Shown here piece by piece: positions 1 through 5,839 of a DNA stretch of 6,071 nt (positions are counted from its first letter, which is position 1; each line of letters begins with the position of its first letter). Source of the DNA: an uncultured Spirochaetales bacterium (lineage in GTDB: Bacteria; Spirochaetota; Spirochaetia; Sphaerochaetales; Sphaerochaetaceae). The stretch covers positions 1 through 6,071 of the forward strand of contig CAMEXG010000126.1 of NCBI GenBank assembly GCA_945947045.1. The letters run 5' to 3'. The position numbers and the translations under genes were made by a program. A model generated the notes under the pieces. It was not told the origin of the DNA, did no database searches, and was given only the letters and a program-made list of their open reading frames with translations.

Positions 1-275
1 CAAGTCTTGTAATTCTCGATCAAACCGTCTCTGGTATCGAGACCGTTTTTGATGTCGTCATGTACGTTTACAGATTCAACGACTTCAGCGTCAAAGCCAT
101 AGGAATGAATCTGATCAACAACCTCTTTGATTTCATTCTCTTCCCAGATTTCTCCAGGCATTTTGTGATGAAGTGCCCAAACAATGCTTGTCACTCCAGG
201 AATCTGCTTGATATCAGCCAGACTTATAGGGTCGTTACCTTCCCCATACCATCTCCATCCCATTTTCATCGGCAT
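1..275 (-). CDS. uxuA: Mannonate dehydratase, N-terminal part (runs off the left edge)
   Basis: UxuA converts D-mannonate to 2-keto-3-deoxy-D-gluconate (EC 4.2.1.8), a cytoplasmic step of glucuronate breakdown. The 91 visible residues start MPMKMGWRWYGEGNDPISL and continue with QIPGVTSIVWAL, GEIW and later VVESVNVHDDIK and RDGLIENYK. This matches the usual UxuA N-terminus: RWYG..DP, then QIPGV, then VVES..VH..IK, then the IENY segment. The family is normally about 350-390 residues, so roughly three quarters of the gene, including the metal-binding part, lies outside the window. The ATG at 275 is preferred because AGGAGAA (287-281) lies 5 bases upstream; an in-frame ATG at 269, giving the more usual MKM start, is the alternative. 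It is the fifth leftward gene, 62 bases after the Lar-like gene, with a possible promoter and operator of its own. I see no frameshift. Confidence 0.93.
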   Translation of the reverse strand, partial: MPMKMGWRWYGEGNDPISLADIKQIPGVTSIVWALHHKMPGEIWEENEIKEVVDQIHSYGFDAEVVESVNVHDDIKNGLDTRDGLIENYKT

Positions 276-280
276 ATATA

Positions 281-287
281 TTCTCCT
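281..287 (-). promoter_or_regulatory. Ribosome binding site of uxuA
   Basis: On the minus strand this reads AGGAGAA and ends 5 bases before the ATG at 275. It favours that start over the ATG codons at 269 and 263, which would lie 11 and 17 bases away. Confidence 0.75.
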
Positions 288-295
288 TTATATCA

Positions 296-309
296 ACTAA
301 TATATTAGT
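296..309. promoter_or_regulatory. Perfect 14-bp palindrome, candidate operator of uxuA
   Basis: ACTAATATATTAGT is its own reverse complement. It sits between the Lar-like gene and uxuA and covers the candidate -10 box at 307-302. A second, looser inverted repeat overlaps it (AATATA at 299-304 with TATATT at 309-314). Size and symmetry are typical of sites bound by dimeric GntR- or LacI-family sugar regulators, but no regulator gene is in the window. AT-rich palindromes arise by chance more easily than mixed ones, so binding is an inference. Confidence 0.45.
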
Positions 310-330
310 ATATTAATTAGAAGGACACAA
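302..330 (-). promoter_or_regulatory. Candidate sigma-70-type promoter of uxuA
   Basis: On the minus strand, TTGTGT (330-325) is followed after 17 bases by TAATAT (307-302). Transcription would start near 296-294, just before the AGGAGAA ribosome binding site. The boxes are imperfect and the region is AT-rich, so other -10 choices exist (TATACT at 312-307 lacks a good -35). No GC-rich hairpin with a T run separates uxuA from the upstream genes, so read-through from the operon is also likely. Confidence 0.4.
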
Positions 331-337
331 GGAAAAA

Positions 338-571
338 TTAATCTCCAGGTGTACTGGGAAGAACTTTTCCTCTATTCCAAAGCATAGCGGCCTTGGAGGC
401 GGCGACATATCTATCTTCTTCAGTTTTATATGAACTCTCTGCAGTATGACAGCCACAGTCCATACACATGATGTAAAAGCACCATCCGTTTTCTTCTTCT
501 AATATTCCCGGTCCCTGACATATCGGGCACTCAAAAATCTCTATATCTTCTAATCTATTTTCCATAATCAA
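338..571 (-). CDS. Small zinc-ribbon protein, Lar (restriction alleviation) family-like
   Basis: The 77-residue protein has two CxxC knuckles, CPIC at residues 15-18 and CMDC at 36-39 followed by Gly40, and a C-terminal WNR motif at 65-67. The order CPxCGG-type knuckle, about 17 residues, CxxCG, then a helix ending in A.WNR is the hallmark of the Lar-type zinc-ribbon family. That family was named for the Rac prophage protein that relieves type I restriction, but most members have no tested function and many are phage-encoded. The 571 start is a TTG, chosen because AAAGGAAA (585-578) is well spaced for it; an ATG two codons later (565) would lie 14 bases from AGGA. It lies 30 bases after the PIG-L gene and probably shares its transcript. 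Its place in a sugar operon is unusual. The fold is well supported; an anti-restriction role is not. Confidence 0.8.
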   Translation of the reverse strand: MIMENRLEDIEIFECPICQGPGILEEENGWCFYIMCMDCGCHTAESSYKTEEDRYVAASKAAMLWNRGKVLPSTPGD

Positions 572-577
572 ATGGTA

Positions 578-585
578 TTTCCTTT
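578..585 (-). promoter_or_regulatory. Ribosome binding site deciding a TTG start
   Basis: The minus strand reads AAAGGAAA here. AGGA ends 8 bases before the TTG at 571 and 14 bases before the ATG at 565, so spacing favours the rare TTG start for the zinc-ribbon protein. Confidence 0.5.
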
Positions 586-601
586 ATCATCTTGTGTCGA
601 G

Positions 602-1354
602 TCAGATTCCATCAGATTCAGGTATACAATGGAGATGAAGAGGAAGAAGAGCCTTTACACCTTCCATTATCACACCCTCTTTTCCACTCATTCTCTCTCC
701 CCTCCACATAAAGTATCCTCCATAAAGCTGGAGCATCTCCGGACTAATCTGGGAAGCGTGAAGAGAAACAGCACCCATCTTTCGCTCAAACTCGTTTGTG
801 ATATCGAAGAAAGTATTTGGCTTAGATGTAAAATAAAATATTACTGCAGAAAGATTAAGCGGCTCTGTTTCAGTGTTTTCAGGGTACTTTTTCAAATTAC
901 AAGAAATAGAAGCCGCTGCAACAGCCTTACCTGTAACAACGTGGTCATTATGAGCTTCATAATTATTCCAAGGATCAGGAGCGGCGACTGCATCATAGCG
1001 CTCTCTTCTCAATAGTTCGGAAATCCTTCTGGAGAGCCCGTTAATATCTGCAAGAGTTCCGTCAGCAATAGAAAAGTAGTGGAAAGCTGTCACCCCCAGA
1101 GCCTTTCCCGCCATCTCTGTCTCTCTTCTCCTCACATCGGCCAAGCTCTCTTCTCCATAAGGTATGCCTATATCTCCAAGGGAACCGTCTGTAACTGTCA
1201 AATAATCCACTTGAACTCCTTTTTTTGTAAGAAGAGAGATTATTCCACCCATTCCTATTTCGTTATCGTCAGGGTGTGGCTGAACACATAATAGCTTCTT
1301 GATTCCATCTAATTTCGGTGGAGCAAACAAAGAAAGAACAGCACTATTATCCAT
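602..1354 (-). CDS. PIG-L/LmbE family zinc-dependent deacetylase
   Basis: This 250-residue cytoplasmic protein belongs to the PIG-L/LmbE superfamily, whose members remove N-acetyl groups from amino sugars or their conjugates (GlcNAc-PI, GlcNAc-malate, mycothiol precursors, diacetylchitobiose). The signature PHPDDNE is at residues 26-32: by comparison with BshB and MshB, His27 and Asp30 bind zinc and Asp29 is the catalytic base. TVTDGS is at 53-58. HNDH at 135-138 supplies the third zinc ligand (His138) and His135. There is no signal peptide. Its ATG overlaps the symporter stop codon (TAATG), with AAAGGAG 8 bases upstream, so the two are co-translated. The context suggests an acylated sugar or glycoside substrate rather than bacillithiol synthesis. 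The exact substrate cannot be read from the sequence, and the family also includes enzymes acting on non-sugar amides. Confidence 0.9.
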   Translation of the reverse strand: MDNSAVLSLFAPPKLDGIKKLLCVQPHPDDNEIGMGGIISLLTKKGVQVDYLTVTDGSLGDIGIPYGEESLADVRRRETEMAGKALGVTAFHYFSIADGTLADINGLSRRISELLRRERYDAVAAPDPWNNYEAHNDHVVTGKAVAAASISCNLKKYPENTETEPLNLSAVIFYFTSKPNTFFDITNEFERKMGAVSLHASQISPEMLQLYGGYFMWRGERMSGKEGVIMEGVKALLPLHLHCIPESDGI

Positions 1355-2835
1355 TATTTCGACTCCTTTCTTTTTTCTAATTCCAAAACTATTCTGTCAT
1401 ACTCATCTTCGTCCAGAATATAGTGTCTCTTATATAAAACGTATGCTGCAGTCATCAATACTGCTGGAATTATTCCCATCACCAACATTAGTCCTGTAGT
1501 CTGTATCTGCGATACTCCCGATAGTACTCCGTTAATAGATGAGAGCTTCTCTACTTCCGTAATGACACCAAGACTCGTCTCCCTTTCCAGTGAAGAAATC
1601 TGGTTTGTAATTCCTGTTACACCGAAGATAAGATATGTGACAGAAGTAAGAAGAACAACAAGAGCAGATGAAAGCTTAGTCAAGAAAGGTCTGAGAGAAG
1701 CAATGATAGCTTCGTCTCTCTTTCCATTCTTATACTCGTTGTACTCTACAGTATTGATGATTGAAATCATCATCACAAGGTAATATGCATACTGGCCAAG
1801 GTTCGTAAACATATAACTGATGGTCACAACCCAGAATTTCAAGTTCGACTGAGGCATAAAGACACCGGCAGCCATCATTACAACATAGAATACAAGGGCC
1901 ATACATAACATATACTTCATAAGAGTCTTACGTCTCACTCTTTTTGAAATAGAAGGATAGAAAACCATCAAGAAAGCTGTAGCCAAGACTCCTATTGTAC
2001 TAAAGAGTGAATACAATCCCCCTTCATATCCGAAAGCAAAATAAATATATGTAGACCCCAGTCCTCCGAGAATCAAGTTAATACCAATCTGCTGCAACAG
2101 GAAGATTATCGAAATCCATACAAGCTGGTCATTTTTGACAATTGTAGTCAATATCTTCCTGAAGCTTACTTTCGGAGCCTTTTCCTGCATATAGCTCCTA
2201 TCTTCTTTTACTCCGAAGATTGTGAAGCACAAAAAGAGAGGGGCAAGGAGAGAGAAGATGAGAGCTACTCTTCCGTAAGCTTTCTGGGCGCTGCCTCCAA
2301 GGGTCATGGAGCCTGTGGTAAGCATCGGAATCAAAAGGCCGGCAAGGGTGCCGCCGACTCCGGCAAAGAGTGTGGCACGAGAAGTGAACTGATCTCTACT
2401 TCTACCATCCTTTCCAAGAGAAGGAATCATACCCCAATATGAGATGTCATGCATTGTGTATGTAACTGAGTACATGAGATACATAAAAGCAAAGAAGACT
2501 ACAAAGGCCCATCCCTCGAGAGTTACGTTAAATGAAAGATAGACTACTATGCCTGTGGTAATTATTCCTATTAACAACCACGGCTTATACTTTCCCCAAC
2601 GAGTTCTTGTACTCTCGATAATATTACCCATTATCGGGTCGTTTAGAGCATCGAATACTCTGGCAACCACCATTATAAAGGTAATGGCCATAAGCTGGGC
2701 AGCTGTAAGCTGATGTGTAAACAAAACAAACAACAATATATAGTTGGTGAAAAGCTGGTAGAGCATATCTCTTCCAACTGTTCCCAAAGGGAAGAACCAT
2801 AGATTCTTCTTCAACGTCTTTTTTTCATCACTCAT
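1354..2835 (-). CDS. MelB-like sugar:cation symporter (GPH family, MFS)
   Basis: This 493-residue inner-membrane protein has about twelve hydrophobic segments and belongs to the glycoside-pentoside-hexuronide:cation symporters. Residues 57-90 closely follow MelB from memory: ARVFDALNDPIMG, then TRTRWGKYKPW. Residues matching the known MelB sugar and cation sites are kept: Asp23 (MelB Asp19), Asp62 and Asp66 (Asp55, Asp59), Asp130 in HDISYW (Asp124) and Lys387 (Lys377). A long polar loop at about 408-447, between the last two membrane segments, is absent from MelB; I recall similar loops in some other GPH proteins. The gene starts 1 base after the glucosidase stop, with GAGGAA five bases before the ATG. 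It most likely imports the glycoside handled by the neighbouring enzymes; alpha-glucosides or uronides are both possible, since uxuA is nearby. Confidence 0.93.
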   Translation of the reverse strand: MSDEKKTLKKNLWFFPLGTVGRDMLYQLFTNYILLFVLFTHQLTAAQLMAITFIMVVARVFDALNDPIMGNIIESTRTRWGKYKPWLLIGIITTGIVVYLSFNVTLEGWAFVVFFAFMYLMYSVTYTMHDISYWGMIPSLGKDGRSRDQFTSRATLFAGVGGTLAGLLIPMLTTGSMTLGGSAQKAYGRVALIFSLLAPLFLCFTIFGVKEDRSYMQEKAPKVSFRKILTTIVKNDQLVWISIIFLLQQIGINLILGGLGSTYIYFAFGYEGGLYSLFSTIGVLATAFLMVFYPSISKRVRRKTLMKYMLCMALVFYVVMMAAGVFMPQSNLKFWVVTISYMFTNLGQYAYYLVMMISIINTVEYNEYKNGKRDEAIIASLRPFLTKLSSALVVLLTSVTYLIFGVTGITNQISSLERETSLGVITEVEKLSSINGVLSGVSQIQTTGLMLVMGIIPAVLMTAAYVLYKRHYILDEDEYDRIVLELEKRKESK

Positions 2836-2836
2836 A

Positions 2837-4426
2837 TCAATTCCTCACTATTATTGCTTCCCAAGGTTTCAAGAAACCTTCTTTTCTGTCATTTTCCGAA
2901 GAAAGAAGAATATCGCCTCTTATCTCTCTTTTTATCTCTTTATCACTGTGGTTAAGGATTATTGAGAGTCCTCCCCTCATATACTCAGTCACATTTCTAC
3001 CATTCTCTATGAGCCTATAGTCCCCGAAAAGTAGATCTTCGCTCTTTTGTCGAAATGCGATAAGCGTCTTGTAATATGAGAGGATAGAGTCTTTATCCCT
3101 CTCCTCAACTTCCACATTGATTCTTTCTTTATTCTTATTGATTCCCAGCCAAGGCCTACCTGTCGTGAACCCTGCCCCCTCTACACTACTCCACTGCATA
3201 GGAGTGCGTGCATTGTCACGGGAAGTATTCTTGATCAGTTTCCATTTAATACTCCTTGGTATGTGTAAGCTGGATAGAATCTTATAGACATTCTTTGACT
3301 CTACATCTTCTACTTCTTCCATGGAAGTAAAGTCAAAGTTTGTCATTCCTATTTCCTCTCCCTCGAATATAAAAGGGGTTCCCTTAAGAGTAAGAAGAAG
3401 AGTCCCCAAGAGTTTCGATGAAGATTCCCAATACTCCATTGATCCAAAGCGGGACACACTTCTAGGCTGGTCATGATTCTCAAAGTATATTGTGTTCCAC
3501 TCCAACTCTCTCTGCCACTTATCCAACACAGAGATGAACTTCTTCCAAGAGAACTTCTTTTTAAACCACTTCACTATTATCTGGTCCACTTCCATATGTT
3601 GGAAAGAGAACACCATATTCAGTTCTTTTCTCTCTGGAGACGTAAGAAGACGAGCGTCATCTGTATCTACAAATACTGTCTCTCCTACAGTAAATGCATT
3701 ATACTCAGCGAGAGTCTCGTTAATTCTCTTTAATATCTCATGAGTTCCGTCAAGTGTAAGATAGTGCTCACTACCCGTAAGAATCATCTTTTTCTTACCA
3801 TTCTCAAGAGAGTCTTTATAAAGGATATTTATTACATCACACCTAAAGCCTTTTACGCCCTTATTAAGCCAAAACTTCAATATTTCGTCTATTTTCTCCC
3901 AGACTAAAGGGTTGTGGTAATTAAGATCAGGCTGATGAGGTGCAAATAAGTGAAGATAACTGGCTTTTCTCTCGCCGTCATATTCCCAAGTTCCTCCACC
4001 GAAGAAACCCGTCCAGTTATTGGGTGTCCCTGGCCAAGAATCAGACCAGTAATAAAAATCTTTATATGGTTCTATTCCCTTTCTGCTCTTTTGAAACCAT
4101 TCATGCTCAGAGGACGTATGGTTAATGACGAGGTCCATTATAATCTTTATGCCCCGCTTATCAGCTTCTTTAACCAAGTTGTCAAAATCATCCATTGTTC
4201 CGAAGTCAGGATGAATAGAAAGATAGTCGCTGATATCATATCCATTGTCTTCATTGGGCGAAGCATACACAGGACTGAGCCATATTACATTCACTCCCAA
4301 AGAAGAAATATAATCCAACTTGGATATGATTCCTGGAATATCTCCTATGCCGTCCCCATTGCTGTCAGAGAAGGAACGAGGATATATCTGATAAACAATT
4401 GCTTTTTTCCACCACTCTTTATCCAT
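2837..4426 (-). CDS. GH13 alpha-glucosidase, oligo-1,6-glucosidase type
   Basis: This 529-residue cytoplasmic enzyme should release glucose from the non-reducing end of isomaltose-like oligosaccharides. It starts with WWKKAIVYQIYPRSF, has a calcium-loop-like DSNGDGIGD (21-29), and shows all conserved GH13 regions: DLVINH (Asp98, His103), GFRCDVIN (193-200, nucleophile Asp197), VGET (acid/base Glu249) and ENHD (Asp319); QPDLN is at 165-169. Val198 after the nucleophile is typical of alpha-1,6-specific members of subfamily 31; alpha-1,4 enzymes usually have Ala or Thr there. Cys196 replaces the usual Met. Length fits the family (about 530-560). The ATG at 4426 is chosen because family homology begins right after it; the frame is open to a TTG at 4474, but those 16 residues do not look like the family and lack a ribosome site. 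No Shine-Dalgarno precedes 4426. Dextran glucosidase (DexB-like) or trehalose-6-phosphate hydrolase are less likely alternatives. Confidence 0.93.
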   Translation of the reverse strand: MDKEWWKKAIVYQIYPRSFSDSNGDGIGDIPGIISKLDYISSLGVNVIWLSPVYASPNEDNGYDISDYLSIHPDFGTMDDFDNLVKEADKRGIKIIMDLVINHTSSEHEWFQKSRKGIEPYKDFYYWSDSWPGTPNNWTGFFGGGTWEYDGERKASYLHLFAPHQPDLNYHNPLVWEKIDEILKFWLNKGVKGFRCDVINILYKDSLENGKKKMILTGSEHYLTLDGTHEILKRINETLAEYNAFTVGETVFVDTDDARLLTSPERKELNMVFSFQHMEVDQIIVKWFKKKFSWKKFISVLDKWQRELEWNTIYFENHDQPRSVSRFGSMEYWESSSKLLGTLLLTLKGTPFIFEGEEIGMTNFDFTSMEEVEDVESKNVYKILSSLHIPRSIKWKLIKNTSRDNARTPMQWSSVEGAGFTTGRPWLGINKNKERINVEVEERDKDSILSYYKTLIAFRQKSEDLLFGDYRLIENGRNVTEYMRGGLSIILNHSDKEIKREIRGDILLSSENDRKEGFLKPWEAIIVRN

Positions 4427-4433
4427 AGTGTCA

Positions 4434-4462
4434 ATTATCTCATTAAGAAAAGAGGGATACAA
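4434..4462 (-). promoter_or_regulatory. Candidate promoter of the leftward operon, possibly leaderless
   Basis: On the minus strand TTGTAT (4462-4457) is followed after 17 bases by GATAAT (4439-4434), the best-spaced pair in the divergent region. The -10 box ends only 7 bases before the glucosidase ATG at 4426, so transcription would begin at or within about two bases of the start codon. This agrees with the absence of a ribosome binding site there. A weaker alternative further upstream is TATATT (4482-4477) with a poor -35. Confidence 0.5.
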
Positions 4463-4538
4463 ACAAAAAATCAATCAATATATCTTCTTTTGAATTCCAG
4501 AAGCACGAAATAGTAGAAATTTGCAGGAAAAGGATACT

Positions 4539-4739
4539 ATGGCAACAAGGTTCTCGTCATATGGGACATCTGGTCGCATCTACAAAAAATCAGATATGAA
4601 ACGAAGGGAGTATCCACCTGACTTCCCAGATCTTAGACTAAACCAGAATTACGTATGCATCCCTTCCAAGTTTGCCTTGAAGGAATTAACCGACTATATT
4701 CATAGTGGAGGCAAAAAATGTGTACAGCCACTACTATAA
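4539..4739 (+). CDS. Possible small ORF ahead of the bile salt hydrolase gene (unrecognised)
   Basis: A 66-codon frame begins with ATG 4 bases after AAAAGGA (4528-4534) and ends inside bsh, overlapping its start by 22 bases in another frame. The product is hydrophilic and basic (MATRFSSYGTSGRIYKKS..., then YPPDFPDL, one internal Cys, ending KKCVQPLL), with no signal peptide, membrane segment or motif that I recognise. A weak promoter pair, TTGAAT (4490-4495) and TAGAAA (4514-4519) with an 18-base spacer, could drive it. If real, the overlap would couple its translation to bsh. It could equally be a chance frame in a 5' leader, because the best bsh promoter candidate lies inside it. No function is proposed. 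Confidence 0.3.
   Translation: MATRFSSYGTSGRIYKKSDMKRREYPPDFPDLRLNQNYVCIPSKFALKELTDYIHSGGKKCVQPLL
4662..4683. repeat. Inverted repeat ahead of bsh, hairpin or operator
   Basis: CCTTCCAAG (4662-4670) and CTTGAAGG (4676-4683) pair over 8 bp with one bulged C, around the 5-base loop TTTGC. It overlaps the -35 box of the candidate bsh promoter. It could be a regulator-binding site or, if transcribed from further upstream, a hairpin 24 bases before the bsh ribosome site. Confidence 0.4.
4672..4700 (+). promoter_or_regulatory. Candidate sigma-70-type promoter of bsh
   Basis: TTGCCT (4672-4677) and TATATT (4695-4700) are separated by 17 bases. The start point would fall near 4706-4708, leaving a very short leader that still contains the GGAGG ribosome site (4707-4711). 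The -10 box is good and the -35 box fair. Confidence 0.4.
4707..4711 (+). promoter_or_regulatory. Ribosome binding site of bsh
   Basis: GGAGG lies 6 bases before the ATG at 4718. It fixes the start that places Cys at position 2, as this family requires. Confidence 0.85.
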
Positions 4740-5692
4740 GAAATAAAGACTTCTATTTTGGAAGAAACCTCGACTTAGGTGCAGCCCATGGAGAACAGGT
4801 ACTTGTCATTCCTAGAGCTCTCCCTCTCTCCTTCAGATACTCCCCGGAACTAAAAAGACACGAAGCGATGATCGGCATGGGTGTATACATCCAAGGCTTT
4901 CCTCTATTCTATGACGGAGCAAATGAATCGGGTCTGGCTATTGCAGGCCTAAACTTTCCAGGAAACGCTGTATATGGAAAACCAGAGGAAGGAAAAACCA
5001 ACATTACATCCTTTGAGTTCATTCCATGGCTTCTCACACATGCAACAAGTGTTCAGGAGGTAAGGCAAATACTGGAAAACGCTGTAATTACAGATGATGC
5101 CTTTGCCCCAGGTTTCCCTGTTTCCACACTACACTGGATGGTTTCAGATAAATATGAATCCATTGTAGTGGAACAGACAAAAACAGGACTACATATCTAC
5201 TCCAACCCTGCTGAGGTTTTGACAAACAACCCTGAGTTCCCAATTCATTTATTCACCCTTAATAACTATTCACGTCTCTCTCCTCGTGACGAGAAGCCTA
5301 CTTTCGGCATAGATATGGACTACGACATCTACTGTAAGGGGCTTGGAGGCTTGGGGTTACCTGGAGACTTATCTAGTATTTCGAGGTTTGTCAAAGCTGC
5401 TTTCACCAGAGCAAACAGCGTCTCAGGGGAAAGTGAGAAAGAAAACGTTTCACAGTTCTTCCATGTACTGGGATCTGTCGATCAGCAGAGAGGTGCGGTA
5501 ATCTATGGCGAAGGAACATATGAAATCACTGTGTATGCTTCCTGTATCAATGCTTCCAAAGGTATCTACTATTACCACACATATGACAACGCAAGAATAA
5601 CTAAGATAGACATGTATAAAGAAAACCTTGAGAAAACAGAACCATCCTTCTTCCCTCTTAGGACAGAAGAAGATTTTTTTGAGGAGAACTAA
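4718..5692 (+). CDS. bsh: Choloylglycine (bile salt) hydrolase, Ntn-hydrolase family C59
   Basis: The enzyme cleaves the amide bond of glycine- or taurine-conjugated bile acids (EC 3.5.1.24). It becomes active when Met1 is removed and Cys2 is exposed as nucleophile, so the MCTA start is diagnostic. Against Clostridium perfringens BSH, recalled from memory, the key residues are all present: Cys2, Arg16 (FGRN), Asp19 (NLD), Asn79 (AGLNF), Asn170 (VLTN) and Arg223 (SRF). TLHWM, VVEQTK, GLPGD and GIYYYHTY are also shared, and the 324-residue length matches the usual 315-340. Asn79 is the residue typical of bile salt hydrolases, whereas penicillin V acylases commonly have Tyr. No signal peptide is seen, as in cytoplasmic Gram-positive BSHs. 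It is divergent from the glucosidase operon and followed by its own terminator, so it is probably monocistronic or expressed with the small upstream ORF. Activity on penicillin V or acyl-homoserine lactones remains possible. Confidence 0.93.
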   Translation: MCTATTIRNKDFYFGRNLDLGAAHGEQVLVIPRALPLSFRYSPELKRHEAMIGMGVYIQGFPLFYDGANESGLAIAGLNFPGNAVYGKPEEGKTNITSFEFIPWLLTHATSVQEVRQILENAVITDDAFAPGFPVSTLHWMVSDKYESIVVEQTKTGLHIYSNPAEVLTNNPEFPIHLFTLNNYSRLSPRDEKPTFGIDMDYDIYCKGLGGLGLPGDLSSISRFVKAAFTRANSVSGESEKENVSQFFHVLGSVDQQRGAVIYGEGTYEITVYASCINASKGIYYYHTYDNARITKIDMYKENLEKTEPSFFPLRTEEDFFEEN

Positions 5693-5712
5693 GATTATAG
5701 ATAGAATGACGA

Positions 5713-5744
5713 ACTGCCAGATAGATAATATCCGGCAGTCTTTT
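5713..5744 (+). terminator. Rho-independent terminator of bsh
   Basis: ACTGCC (5713-5718) pairs with GGCAGT (5734-5739). Beyond one A-C mismatch the inner stem GATA (5720-5723) pairs with TATC (5729-5732) around the 5-base loop GATAA. CTTTTC follows directly. It lies 20 bases after the bsh stop codon. The T run is short, so termination may be incomplete. Confidence 0.7.
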
Positions 5745-5752
5745 CATAGGTC

Positions 5753-5837
5753 TAGGATGCTAGTTCTTAAGAGACACCATATTAAACAGCAACTCGCGAG
5801 GCTTGAGAGAAATAAGCAATAGCATATCCGCATCCTA
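5753..5837. other. Possible structured element closed by an 8-bp inverted repeat
   Basis: TAGGATGC (5753-5760) is the exact reverse complement of GCATCCTA (5830-5837). Between them are the palindromes TCTTAAGA and CTCGCGAG (5793-5800) and a small hairpin, GCTT (5801-5804) with AAGC (5814-5817). The right arm is followed by CCA, which recalls a tRNA acceptor end, but there is no T-loop GTTCRA motif and no 5-bp T-stem, so it is not called a tRNA. No convincing reading frame covers it. It could be a small RNA, a remnant of a mobile or tRNA-related element, or chance. Confidence 0.25.
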
Positions 5838-5839
5838 CC

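Noticed and set aside
60..308. 82-codon plus-strand open frame opposite uxuA
   Set aside because: uxuA is clearly recognisable on the other strand, and this frame lacks a ribosome site and any motif.
572..1015. 147-codon plus-strand open frame opposite the deacetylase gene
   Set aside because: It is antisense to the PIG-L gene, which has intact zinc motifs; the composition is a mirror of that gene and no start signal is present.
4427..4474. 16-residue N-terminal extension of the glucosidase from a TTG
   Set aside because: There is no ribosome site before the TTG, the extension does not resemble the family, and family similarity starts right after the ATG at 4426.
3950..4513. 187-codon open frame on the plus strand opposite the glucosidase start
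   Set aside because: It lies antisense to a well-supported GH13 gene, has no ribosome binding site and shows no family resemblance; it is a shadow of the coding strand.
5628..5822. 64-codon plus-strand open frame overlapping the end of bsh
   Set aside because: It runs through the bsh 3' end and straight across the terminator hairpin, so it is unlikely to be translated.
5747..5833. Cysteine-rich hydrophobic 29-codon minus-strand frame (ATG at about 5833)
   Set aside because: GGTAGG abuts the ATG directly instead of being spaced, and the frame is short with no other support.
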